From NCBI RefSeq assembly GCF_042684705.1, contig NZ_JBHULZ010000041.1, positions 310,001 through 374,000 on the forward strand: a DNA stretch of 64,000 bases. Direction: 5' to 3'. Positions 16,979 through 25,609 of this stretch are shown one piece after another (within the stretch, counting starts at the first letter, position 1; every line of letters starts with the position of its first letter). Source of the stretch: Mesonia sediminis (lineage in GTDB: Bacteria; Bacteroidota; Bacteroidia; Flavobacteriales; Flavobacteriaceae). Both the position numbers and the translations under genes were made by a program. The notes below the pieces were generated by a model. The model worked only from the letters and a program-made list of their open reading frames with translations. It was not told the DNA's origin and made no database searches.

Positions 16979-18007
16979 ATGAAAAAGCCTTTACTTCATT
17001 TTAACGCCAAAGGGATCTACTGCCAACAAGCCGATGTGTATTTAGATCCTTGGAAACCAGTAAAAAAGGCTATCATTACTCACGGTCACGCAGACCATTC
17101 GCGTTGGGGGCATCTGCAGTACATTACCCATCATACCAATGTACCTATCATCAAACACCGTTTGGGAGATATACAAGTGGCAGGAGTAAATTGGGGAGAA
17201 ACGTTTATGGTAAACGGAGTAAAATTTTCTTTGCACCCCGCAGGCCATATAATTGGTTCTTCGCAAGTTCGGGTAGAGTATAAAGGTGAGGTGTGGGTAT
17301 TTACAGGCGACTATAAACTAGAAGATGATGGTATCGCAACTCCTTATGAACCAGTTAAGTGCCATAGTTTTATTACCGAGTGCACTTTTGGCTTACCCGC
17401 GTTTAAATGGCAACCACAAAAAGAAGTTTTTCAAGAAATTAATCAGTGGTGGCAAGAAAACAAAGAAGAGGGTAATACCTCGGTATTGTTTGCTTACTCA
17501 TTGGGTAAGGCGCAGCGATTACTCAAAAATATAGATGCAAGCATTGGAGAAATTTATACCCACGCCGCGATTGAAAATATGAATGAAGTGGTACGCGACA
17601 TTGCAAGCTTACCACAAACCAAGCGCATAACAAAAGATACCAAAAAAGAAGAAATAAAAGGTAATTTAGTGCTGGCGCCACCTAGTGCTCACGGTTCACC
17701 ATGGATTAGGAAAATGGTGCCGTATGTGACGGCGTCGGCAAGCGGTTGGATGACCTTTAGAGGCGCTAGAAGAAGACGAGCAATAGATAAAGGCTTTGTA
17801 CTTTCAGACCACTGCGATTGGTCAAGCTTGTTAAGTGCCATAAAAGCTACCGGAGCAGAAAAAATAATATGTACACATGGGTATACCGATATTTTCTCAA
17901 GGTTCTTAAACGAGCAAGGTTTTGATGCCCGCACAGAACAAACCCAATTTGAAGAAGAAACGGCAGAAGAATTAAAATCGGGCGCGAGCAAACTAGAAAG
18001 ACTATGA
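16979..18007 (+). CDS. Ligase-associated DNA exonuclease (MBL fold)
   Basis: A 342-residue metallo-beta-lactamase-fold nuclease of the SNM1/Exo type. The metal motif HGHADH is at residues 35-40; AGHIIGSSQVRV and the TGDYK motif follow, and the beta-CASP part has SYSLGKAQRL-like and SDHCDWSSLL segments ending in CTHGYTDIFSRFL. It is the first gene of the four-gene ligase-associated repair cluster (exonuclease, ligase, helicase, PdeM) and overlaps the ligase gene by 4 bases (ATGA). It is expected to trim DNA ends before ligation. A weak -7-like TATCTTCA lies just upstream of the ATG. Confidence 0.93.
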   Translation: MKKPLLHFNAKGIYCQQADVYLDPWKPVKKAIITHGHADHSRWGHLQYITHHTNVPIIKHRLGDIQVAGVNWGETFMVNGVKFSLHPAGHIIGSSQVRVEYKGEVWVFTGDYKLEDDGIATPYEPVKCHSFITECTFGLPAFKWQPQKEVFQEINQWWQENKEEGNTSVLFAYSLGKAQRLLKNIDASIGEIYTHAAIENMNEVVRDIASLPQTKRITKDTKKEEIKGNLVLAPPSAHGSPWIRKMVPYVTASASGWMTFRGARRRRAIDKGFVLSDHCDWSSLLSAIKATGAEKIICTHGYTDIFSRFLNEQGFDARTEQTQFEEETAEELKSGASKLERL

Positions 18008-19596
18008 AAGCATTTGCTCAACTCATAAAAACTTTAGATAGTACCAATAAAACAACAGTAAAGGTCAAAGCTTTAGCCAATTACTTTAAAGAGGCCGAAG
18101 ATAAAGATAAGGTATGGACAATTGCCATCTTATCTCACCGCAGACCTACTCGACCTGTGAATACCAAACTAATGCGGCAATGGGCGGCAGAACTTGCCCA
18201 AATACCGCTCTGGCTATTTGAAGAATCGTATCACATTGTTGGCGATCTTGCCGAAACTATTGCACTGGTAATACCTGCAGCACAGGAAAAATCAGAAAAA
18301 GGCTTACATCAATTTTTAACTGAAATGATTGCTCTTAAAAAGCAAAGCGAACAAGAAAAAGAAGCCTATTTAAAAGAAAATTGGTTAAGCTTAGATTACT
18401 ACGAACGCTTTGTTTTTACAAAACTGTTTACAGGTAGTTTTCGTATAGGAGTAAGTCAAAAATTAATGACCCGCGCATTGGCAAAGGCTACTGATATTGA
18501 TGAAGACATCTTGGCTTACAAATTAATGGGAAATTGGGACCCTAGTACAACCAGCTTTAGACGATTAATTTTAGAAGAGAACAAATCAGATTACCTCTCT
18601 AAACCTTATCCATTTTATTTAGCCTATGCCATAGAAAATGAACCCCAAGACTTAGGTGATATTAAGCATTGGGCCGCCGAACATAAATGGGATGGCATTC
18701 GTGCTCAAATTATTGTTAGAGAAGGGGAGTTGTTTGTTTGGAGTAGAGGAGAAGAGCTAGTAAGCGAAAAATTTCCCGAGTTTGAGGTATTTACATCTGT
18801 AATTCCAGACGGTACGGTCATCGATGGCGAAATACTAGCATTTAATAATAATATAATCGCTAGTTTTAAGGATTTACAAACCCGTATTGGACGTAAAACA
18901 CTAAGCAAAAAATTGCTAGAGAAAACACCTGTTATTCTTAAAGCCTACGATTTGTTAGAGTGGGAAGGTATAGATATAAGAGAGCAGTCATATCAAAAGA
19001 GGCGTGAACTGCTTGAACGTTTAATAGATCAAACGGACCTCACAAATATTCCTTTGCAACTTTCGAACAATATGCAGTTTGGGAGTTGGCAAGAAGCAGC
19101 AAAAGAACGAGAACGCAGTAGAGCAGTGAAATCTGAGGGATTGATGCTTAAACGATGGGATTCTCCCTACTTAGTTGGTCGAAAGAAAGGCGATTGGTGG
19201 AAATGGAAGGTCGACCCATTTACCATAGATGCAGTTTTAACCTACGCTATGCGAGGCCACGGAAGAAGAAGTAACTTATTTACCGATTATACTTTTGGAT
19301 TATGGGATAAAGAAAAAAAAGAACTTGTAACCTTTGCAAAAGCCTATTCAGGTCTTACCGATGCTGAATTTAGAAAGGTTGACTCTTGGATCAAAAAAAA
19401 TACGCTAGAGCGTTTTGGACCCGTACGAAGTGTAAAGCCATTTCACGTTTTCGAAATTGCTTTTGAAGGTATCGCTCAATCAAATCGGCATAAAAGCGGT
19501 GTGGCAACAAGATTTCCGCGCATTTTACGTTGGAGACAAGACAAAAAAATAGAAGAGGCCAACACCCTAGAGGATCTCAAAAATTTAATAATCTAA
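18004..19596 (+). CDS. ATP-dependent DNA ligase (LigB/C type)
   Basis: A 530-residue ligase distinct from the NAD-dependent housekeeping enzyme LigA. An N-terminal helical DNA-binding domain (about residues 1-190) precedes the nucleotidyltransferase core with Lys228 in KWDGIRAQ (motif I), WSRGEEL (motif Ia/III region), DGEILAF (motif IIIa), SEGLMLKR (IV) and WWKWKVDP (V). The OB-fold follows and ends FPRILRWRQDK (motif VI). It seals 5'-phosphate/3'-hydroxyl nicks using ATP. It overlaps the exonuclease gene by 4 bases and the helicase gene starts 18 bases later, as in the known cluster. Confidence 0.96.
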   Translation: MKAFAQLIKTLDSTNKTTVKVKALANYFKEAEDKDKVWTIAILSHRRPTRPVNTKLMRQWAAELAQIPLWLFEESYHIVGDLAETIALVIPAAQEKSEKGLHQFLTEMIALKKQSEQEKEAYLKENWLSLDYYERFVFTKLFTGSFRIGVSQKLMTRALAKATDIDEDILAYKLMGNWDPSTTSFRRLILEENKSDYLSKPYPFYLAYAIENEPQDLGDIKHWAAEHKWDGIRAQIIVREGELFVWSRGEELVSEKFPEFEVFTSVIPDGTVIDGEILAFNNNIIASFKDLQTRIGRKTLSKKLLEKTPVILKAYDLLEWEGIDIREQSYQKRRELLERLIDQTDLTNIPLQLSNNMQFGSWQEAAKERERSRAVKSEGLMLKRWDSPYLVGRKKGDWWKWKVDPFTIDAVLTYAMRGHGRRSNLFTDYTFGLWDKEKKELVTFAKAYSGLTDAEFRKVDSWIKKNTLERFGPVRSVKPFHVFEIAFEGIAQSNRHKSGVATRFPRILRWRQDKKIEEANTLEDLKNLII

Positions 19597-19614
19597 TCTG
19601 GAAAGGTAAGCTTA

Positions 19615-22092
19615 ATGAATAAAAAGGAATCTTTAGCTATAGCCCAAGATTGGTTTGTAAAGCAAAACTGGAAACCGTTTAAATTTCAAAAAGATACTTG
19701 GAAGGCTTATGAACAAGGCAAAAACGGACTCTTAAATGCGCCTACCGGAAGCGGCAAGACTTATGCTTTATGGGTGCCTATTGTACTCGAATTACTGAGG
19801 ATTAAAGCTAAAGAAGGAAAACTAAAAAAAGGGGTAAAAGCGCTATGGATAACCCCGTTAAGGGCGCTTTCGAGCGAGATAGAACAAGCCACTTTGCGAT
19901 TTAGTCAAGAAGTCTTTCCAGAAATTACGGTGGGTATTCGCACCGGTGACACTTCTCAAAAAGTAAGAGCAGCACAAAAGAGAAAGATGCCAGATTTGCT
20001 CATTACTACGCCCGAGAGTTTACAACTGCTTTTGGCCTCAAAAAAATACCATCAAATCTTTTCAAGTCTTAATGCTGTGGTGGTAGACGAATGGCACGAA
20101 TTACTAGGAAGTAAACGGGGCGTGCAAATGGAGCTGGCTTCAAGCCGATTGAAAGCAATAAGCTCTTCTTTAAAAATTTGGGGTATATCTGCCACCATTG
20201 GTAATTTAGAACAAGCGCGTGAGGTTTTATTAGGGCCTCAATCAAATCATTTAAAGAATTCGGTACTTATTAAGGCCAGACTTAAAAAGAAGATTAAGGT
20301 TCAGTCTATTATTCCCAAAAGCATGGAAAAATTTCCATGGCGGGGACATTTAGGCTTACAATTGCTCGATGGGGTCGTGGGCATAATTCGTCATTCAAAA
20401 ACCACTTTAATTTTTACCAATACCCGCTCGCAATGCGAATTGTGGTTTCAGCAACTATTGGAACGATACCCTGAGTTTGCGGGAGAATTAGCGATGCACC
20501 ACGGTAGCATAAGTAAAGCAACCCGTTTGTGGGTAGAGCAAGCCATTCGGGAAGAAACACTTAAAGCGGTAGTTTGCACCTCGAGTTTAGACTTAGGGGT
20601 AGACTTTGCACCTGTAGAGACAATCGTACAAATTGGAGGACCAAAAGGGGTCGCAAGATTCTTACAACGCGCAGGTAGAAGTGGTCATCAGCCGCGTGAA
20701 TCTAGTGTTATTCATTTTCTACCTACGCACGGGATAGAGCTAATAGAAGCTTCAGCCCTAAAAAAGGCAGTGAAGAATCAGGCGGTAGAAAATCGCATTC
20801 CTTATTTTTTAAGCTATGATGTTTTAATTCAATACCTTATTACCTTGGCGGTTTCAGACGGTTTTTATCCTGTGAAAATTTTTAACGAGATAAAACAAAC
20901 CTTCTGTTATCAAAGCATTGGTGAAAAAGAATGGCAATGGTGCTTAAACTTTATAACCTACGGTGGCGAAAGCCTAAAAACCTATGACGAATACCGTAAA
21001 GTTGAAATTCTAAAAGACGGCTTGTTTAAAGTAAATGATCGTGGCGTAGCTATGCGTCATCGATTGCAAATTGGTACAATTGTAAGCGATGCGGTGTTGG
21101 CGGTGAAGTATGTAAAAGGTGGATTTATTGGCAGTATTGAAGAGTTTTTTGTTTCTAAACTTACACCTGGCGATGTATTTACTTTTGCAGGTAGAAATCT
21201 TGAATTTGTGCGAATAAAAGGTATGCAGGTACACGTAAGAAAATCTAAAAAGAAGACAGCAAAAGTACCCAGTTGGGCAGGAGGCAGAATGAGTTTCTCC
21301 TCGCAAATGAGTGAGTTGTTAAGGGAGGAAATGTATGCGGCAAGTTCAGCGTTTCCAGATAGTGATGGGCCAAATCAGAAATTAACACCTGAGTTAAAAG
21401 CCTTAAAACCAATATTTAAAAGGCAAATACAAGAATCGATTATACCAAGACCCAATCAATTTTTAATAGAAACTTTTAAAACCCGGGAAGGCTACCATGC
21501 GGTTTTTTATCCCTTTGAAGGGCGCTTTGTACACGAGGCACTGGCAAGCTTAATCGCTTATAGGTTGAGTTTGCTTACGCCGATATCATTAAGTATAGCT
21601 TTTAATGATTATGGTTTTGAACTATTATCTGATCAAGAAATAGACGTACAGCAAATCTTAGATAATGAGTTGTTTACAAGCGAATTTTTAATGGATGACT
21701 TGTACAAAAGTCTAAATGCTACCGAGATGGCTCGTAGAAAATTTAGAGATATTGCTGTTATAGCTGGTTTAGTTTTTACCGGCTACCCCAGCCAGTTAAT
21801 CAAAACCAAACATTTGCAGTCAAGTGCGCAACTATTATTTGATGTTTTTAGAGATTACGAACCAGAGAATCTATTGTTTTTACAAGCCTTTACAGAAACC
21901 TTTGAACATCAATTACAAGAAGAAAGATTACGAATAGCCTTAGACAGAATAGAGCAACAACAAATAGTTTGGAAAAAATGTAAAAAACCAACTCCATTTT
22001 CATTTCCTATCATTACCGATAGGCTTCGTGAGAAACTATCTTCAGAGAAATTAGAAGATCGTATCAAAAGAATGATAAAAGCTTTTTCTTAA
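19615..22092 (+). CDS. Ligase-associated DEXH helicase (Lhr-Core type)
   Basis: An 825-residue superfamily 2 helicase of the Lhr family. Walker A NAPTGSGKTY is near residues 41-50, TPLRALSSEI is motif Ia, motif II reads DEWH (158-161), SATIGNL is motif III, and the RecA2 domain carries TSSLDLGVDF and FLQRAGRSGHQPRE (motif VI). The winged-helix and beta-barrel Lhr core fills the C-terminal half. Lhr-Core proteins translocate 3' to 5' along single-stranded DNA. It is the third gene of the repair cluster, 18 bases after the ligase gene. The motif II Trp (DEWH instead of DEVH) occurs in this subfamily. Confidence 0.95.
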   Translation: MNKKESLAIAQDWFVKQNWKPFKFQKDTWKAYEQGKNGLLNAPTGSGKTYALWVPIVLELLRIKAKEGKLKKGVKALWITPLRALSSEIEQATLRFSQEVFPEITVGIRTGDTSQKVRAAQKRKMPDLLITTPESLQLLLASKKYHQIFSSLNAVVVDEWHELLGSKRGVQMELASSRLKAISSSLKIWGISATIGNLEQAREVLLGPQSNHLKNSVLIKARLKKKIKVQSIIPKSMEKFPWRGHLGLQLLDGVVGIIRHSKTTLIFTNTRSQCELWFQQLLERYPEFAGELAMHHGSISKATRLWVEQAIREETLKAVVCTSSLDLGVDFAPVETIVQIGGPKGVARFLQRAGRSGHQPRESSVIHFLPTHGIELIEASALKKAVKNQAVENRIPYFLSYDVLIQYLITLAVSDGFYPVKIFNEIKQTFCYQSIGEKEWQWCLNFITYGGESLKTYDEYRKVEILKDGLFKVNDRGVAMRHRLQIGTIVSDAVLAVKYVKGGFIGSIEEFFVSKLTPGDVFTFAGRNLEFVRIKGMQVHVRKSKKKTAKVPSWAGGRMSFSSQMSELLREEMYAASSAFPDSDGPNQKLTPELKALKPIFKRQIQESIIPRPNQFLIETFKTREGYHAVFYPFEGRFVHEALASLIAYRLSLLTPISLSIAFNDYGFELLSDQEIDVQQILDNELFTSEFLMDDLYKSLNATEMARRKFRDIAVIAGLVFTGYPSQLIKTKHLQSSAQLLFDVFRDYEPENLLFLQAFTETFEHQLQEERLRIALDRIEQQQIVWKKCKKPTPFSFPIITDRLREKLSSEKLEDRIKRMIKAFS

Positions 22093-22168
22093 GTATTCAG
22101 CTTATTCAAAATTCTGTTAATAAATTTAGATTCAGTTTCAAAGTCCTTATATTGCATCAAAAAATAAC

Positions 22169-22633
22169 ATGAAAGCAGCTTTAGGTATCATTATTTTGGC
22201 ATTTTCTTTAATCAGTTGTAACACCATGCAGCGCACACACATTACTCAAGATTCATTAGCCTTAGTGGGAACAGGAAACTTATATGGTAATGGCGAAGAA
22301 AATTTAGAACCTAACACTACAGTTATTCGGCAAAGTGCCGAGTGGGAACAAGTTAAACGTAAGATGGATGCCATAAATGCCACAACGAGTTCATTTAAAG
22401 GTCTTCCGGTAAACTTTGAAAATGAGATGGTTCTGGCAATTATTAGCGATATAAAAACTACTGGAGGCTATGCTATAGATGTTTTAGGCGTTGAAGAAAA
22501 GGATGAAGAAATAATTATAAATTATACCATGCATCGTCCAGATGGTGTGGCGAGTACTGTAATGACTCAGCCATACTATGTAGCTAAACTTCCAAAAAGA
22601 GACAAGCCCGTTCGGTTTGTAAAACAAAATTAA
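22169..22633 (+). CDS. PrcB-like lipoprotein
   Basis: A 154-residue lipoprotein: a signal peptide with lipobox LISC puts the lipidated Cys at residue 17. The C-terminal half (GGYAIDVLGVEEKDEEIIINY, then TMTQPYYVAKLPKRDKPVRFV-like spacing) fits the PrcB C-terminal domain, named after a subunit of a Treponema protease complex. Its role here is unknown. It sits between the Lhr-type helicase (76 bases after it) and pdeM (2 bases before it), which is odd, because a lipoprotein is not expected among DNA repair enzymes. Tight spacing to pdeM argues for shared transcription. Confidence 0.8.
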   Translation: MKAALGIIILAFSLISCNTMQRTHITQDSLALVGTGNLYGNGEENLEPNTTVIRQSAEWEQVKRKMDAINATTSSFKGLPVNFENEMVLAIISDIKTTGGYAIDVLGVEEKDEEIIINYTMHRPDGVASTVMTQPYYVAKLPKRDKPVRFVKQN

Positions 22634-22635
22634 GC

Positions 22636-23262
22636 TTGATTACAATAAAAAACCAACACTTTACACCCGATGCTTCGGGTGTTTTATTTTGGGAAAATAA
22701 GGAGATTTTACTTGTAGCCGATGTGCACTTTGGTAAAATTGCACACTTTAGAAAATTCGGTAGTGCCGTGCCGTCTGCAGCTATAATAGCCAATTTTCAA
22801 AAGTTAGATGAGGCAATTAAAAAGTACAATCCGCGAAAGCTTATTTTTTTGGGAGATTTATTTCATAGTGATTATAATCAAGAGTTTGAATTGTTTGAGT
22901 GCTGGGTCCAACAACAAAATTGTAGCATTCTTTTAATTAAGGGAAATCACGATGTTGTGCACCCATCCTTTTTTAAAAAAGCCAATTTAGAGGTACTGCC
23001 CCACTTAATAATCGGTGATTTTTATCTTACACACAAGCCTGAGCATAAACCTGGTTATTTTACATTATGCGGTCATCTTCACCCTGGTTACGCTTTACGC
23101 GGATTGGGTAAGCAGAAACTAAAACTACCTTGTTTTTATCAAGCAAAGAACCAATTGATTTTACCTGCTTTTGGAACTTTTACCGGTTTGTATTTGGTAG
23201 AACCCAAGGCAAATGAATCGGTTTATGTATGCGCGCAACAAGAGGTGATTAGAGTGCAGTAG
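22636..23262 (+). CDS. pdeM: Ligase-associated endonuclease PdeM (metallophosphoesterase)
   Basis: A 208-residue calcineurin-like phosphoesterase. All metal motifs are present: ADVHFGK (Asp29, His31), LGDLFHSD, KGNHDVVH, THKPEH and CGHLHPG. It is the manganese-dependent nuclease of the ligase-associated repair cluster. The reading frame contains no ATG: the protein has no methionine after the first residue, so translation must start at a non-ATG codon. TTG at 22636 gives the family-typical opening (ITIKNQHFTP) and lies 2 bases after the PrcB-like gene, suggesting coupled translation. A small GCGCT/AGCGC hairpin with a T-run follows at 23282-23301. Confidence 0.93.
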   Translation: MITIKNQHFTPDASGVLFWENKEILLVADVHFGKIAHFRKFGSAVPSAAIIANFQKLDEAIKKYNPRKLIFLGDLFHSDYNQEFELFECWVQQQNCSILLIKGNHDVVHPSFFKKANLEVLPHLIIGDFYLTHKPEHKPGYFTLCGHLHPGYALRGLGKQKLKLPCFYQAKNQLILPAFGTFTGLYLVEPKANESVYVCAQQEVIRVQ

Positions 23263-23281
23263 ATTTTAACGCTTTGCTATC

Positions 23282-23301
23282 GCGCTTATTAGCGCATTGT
23301 T
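23282..23301 (+). terminator. Possible terminator after pdeM
   Basis: GCGCT (23282-23286), loop TATT, AGCGC (23291-23295), then ATTGTTTTT. The stem is only 5 bp, but its GC content stands out in this AT-rich gap. It lies 19 bases after the pdeM stop. Confidence 0.45.
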
Positions 23302-23327
23302 TTTATCTTTAATATAAAATCATACCT

Positions 23328-24125
23328 ATGAAAACTAAATTACTGGCTGTTTTTAACTTTATTTCGGTATTAATTGCTATTGCAACAAGCTATTTTACCC
23401 AAGCATTTAACTTAAATGGAAACACGATTGGCAGCCTTAGTAAACAACCTGAATATGCTAACTTATTTACACCAGCGGGTTACGCTTTTGCCATTTGGGG
23501 TCTCATCTATTTAAGTCTGTTGGCTTTTAGCGTTTTTCATTTGATACGCGTTTTTAAACAAGGTAAAAAAGAAGATTTTTTATTACAAACGGGAAGTAAG
23601 TTGATTCTAGCTAATTTAGCGACTTCGGCATGGGTGGTTGCGTGGTTGTATGAATATACAGCTATTTCTGTAGTTTTAATGTTTATCGCTTTAGTTGCAC
23701 TTTTGCGCATAGTGGTTGTTACACGTATGGAGGTTTGGGATGCGCCCCGGTCTATTATTGCTTTTAATTGGTGGCCAATATGCTTGTATGCCGGTTGGCT
23801 AAGCGTTGCTTCTATTGCCAATACCGCTGCTTTTCTAGTGAAGATAGATTGGCAACCTGCTATATTTAATGAGGTGCAGTATACTTTAATTATGATAATA
23901 GTAGCAACTATTATCAATTTAGCAATGATTTTTTATAGAAACATGCGAGAATTTGCAGCAGTGGGAATTTGGGCGCTGGTGGCGATTTATTTCAAACAAA
24001 TCGATAATCAAGATAGTATTGCTTATACCGCTCTCATAGGAGCAATTGTAATTGCTTTATATGCGGCATATCATGGTTTTAAAAATAGAAAAAATAATCC
24101 CTTATACCGTATTCTGAATAGCTAA
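23328..24125 (+). CDS. TspO/MBR-like tryptophan-rich sensory protein
   Basis: A 265-residue membrane protein with about seven hydrophobic helices. The family-typical FTPAGYAFAIWGLIYLSLLAF is near residues 47-67, and FNWWPICLYAGWLSVASIANT resembles the second conserved tryptophan-rich helix. Classical TspO has about 160 residues and five helices, so this is the longer TspO-like branch. TspO proteins bind porphyrins or cholesterol-like ligands; the ligand here is unknown. Its stop codon overlaps that of the convergent oxidoreductase gene (shared CTAA). It has no visible functional link to the repair cluster before it. Confidence 0.82.
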   Translation: MKTKLLAVFNFISVLIAIATSYFTQAFNLNGNTIGSLSKQPEYANLFTPAGYAFAIWGLIYLSLLAFSVFHLIRVFKQGKKEDFLLQTGSKLILANLATSAWVVAWLYEYTAISVVLMFIALVALLRIVVVTRMEVWDAPRSIIAFNWWPICLYAGWLSVASIANTAAFLVKIDWQPAIFNEVQYTLIMIIVATIINLAMIFYRNMREFAAVGIWALVAIYFKQIDNQDSIAYTALIGAIVIALYAAYHGFKNRKNNPLYRILNS

Positions 24126-25477
24126 ATCATACTTTTGATGTCATTCCCCCAACTGGGATAACTAAATACCATTTTTTTTAAGGCTTGGGTGTCTAACTTG
24201 AGATTCATAGCTAAAGTAAAAAGATTAATCATTTCGGCGGCCTGCGGACCAATAATATGCGCTCCCAAAATTTGATTTGTTTTTTTATCTACCAGTGTTT
24301 TAAAGCCATAAAAGCCATGGTTTTCACGTTTGGCATTGTACCAATCCAATTGCGTTTTGCATTTAACGCTAAAAGATAGGTTTTTCTCCTTGGCCTCCTC
24401 CTCTGTAAGACCGACCATAGCAATTTGCGGATGGGTAAAAACCACAGAGGGCTGATTTGGGTAATCTATTTCGCTAGATTTTTTATTTTTCAAGAGTTGA
24501 TCAATCACCAGCTCAGCTTCAAAAGAAGAAAGTGGAGTAAGCGGCAGACCACTAGAATCCGCCACATCGCCGCAAGCATAAACATTTTTATTCCCTGTAT
24601 TTTGCAGGTGGGTATTTACTGCGACACCCTTTTTAGAGTATGCCACGTTTCCTTGATCTAAATTTAGTTCGTCAATAGAAGGAATTCTTCCTGCTGTATT
24701 GATCACCATTTCAGTTTTCTCCTCTATTTCTATATCGTTTTGCTTTGCGCTTACACGGAAATATTTTCGTAATTTTTCAATTTTATACACATCAGCATTA
24801 AAAATGAAACGTACTCCATTGGCTTCCATAGCTTTGACAAGAGAGGCGACTAGATCTTTGTCAAAACGACTTAAAGGCCTTTCAGCTCCCTCTATTAAAG
24901 TCACCTTTACACCCAGGCTAGCAGCTAAATGGGCAAACTCCACCCCAATATAACCAGCCCCTACAAATAGCATACTTTCGGGTAGTTTATCTAAATTTAA
25001 GAATTCATCACTATTTAAAGTTAAATCCCATCCCGTAAATTCAAGTTGAATAGGCTTGTTTCCTGTGGCAATTACAACTTTTTTGGCTTTTACCGTTTTC
25101 CCTTCTACCGATAGGCTTTTTTCGTCTAAAAAATAGGGAGATTGATGATACATGCTAATCCCAAGCGCACGAAGGTCTTTTTCTGTCGCCATAGGTACAG
25201 CATCGACAAAAGTCTCTTTAAAAGACTGCAGATCTTCCCAGTTAATGGCAGGTAAACTTTTAACTCCTTTTCCTTGCATTTGTTTGCTACGATCCAGTAT
25301 TTCACTTAATCCCATCAAAACCTTTTTAGGGTCACAACCTCGAAGGGCACAAGTACCTCCAAAGGCTTTGTTGTCAGCTATAGCAACGTTTTTTCCTGCT
25401 TGAGCACAAGCCTTTGCAGCCATTTTTCCTGCTGTGCCTGTACCTATGACAAATACGTCATACTCTTTTATACCCAT
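24122..25477 (-). CDS. NAD(P)/FAD-dependent oxidoreductase (glutathione reductase-like)
   Basis: A 451-residue flavoprotein of the pyridine nucleotide-disulfide oxidoreductase family. FAD is bound by VIGTGTAGKMAA (residues 10-21); the redox disulfide motif is CALRGC (Cys43, Cys48); NAD(P) is bound by FVGAGYIGVEFAHLAASLG; NVYACGDVAD is the second FAD motif; and the dimerisation domain fills the C-terminus. The usual active-site His-Pro-Thr-x-x-Glu is replaced by YPSWGND, so it may not be a standard disulfide reductase. It resembles mercuric or dihydrolipoyl reductase relatives of uncertain substrate. An in-frame ATG 7 codons upstream (25498) exists; MGIKEYDVF is the better family start. Confidence 0.9.
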   Translation of the reverse strand: MGIKEYDVFVIGTGTAGKMAAKACAQAGKNVAIADNKAFGGTCALRGCDPKKVLMGLSEILDRSKQMQGKGVKSLPAINWEDLQSFKETFVDAVPMATEKDLRALGISMYHQSPYFLDEKSLSVEGKTVKAKKVVIATGNKPIQLEFTGWDLTLNSDEFLNLDKLPESMLFVGAGYIGVEFAHLAASLGVKVTLIEGAERPLSRFDKDLVASLVKAMEANGVRFIFNADVYKIEKLRKYFRVSAKQNDIEIEEKTEMVINTAGRIPSIDELNLDQGNVAYSKKGVAVNTHLQNTGNKNVYACGDVADSSGLPLTPLSSFEAELVIDQLLKNKKSSEIDYPNQPSVVFTHPQIAMVGLTEEEAKEKNLSFSVKCKTQLDWYNAKRENHGFYGFKTLVDKKTNQILGAHIIGPQAAEMINLFTLAMNLKLDTQALKKMVFSYPSWGNDIKSMI

Positions 25478-25573
25478 CTTTTTTGACAAAAGATACAAGG
25501 TTTTAGTATAGTGAGCTGTTAGAAAAATGATAAATTGTTTTAGTTTAAAAGCACGTTAAATAAAAATCAGCTA

Positions 25574-25604
25574 TTGCCTACTTTGGCCCAAGCATTTATC
25601 TTTG
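25574..25604 (+). promoter_or_regulatory. Promoter of mfd
   Basis: TTG (25574-25576), a 20-base spacer and TATCTTTG (25597-25604) match the consensus. The -7 element ends 5 bases before ATG 25610. The TTG could be misread as a start codon in the same frame. Confidence 0.75.
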
Positions 25605-25609
25605 TGGGC

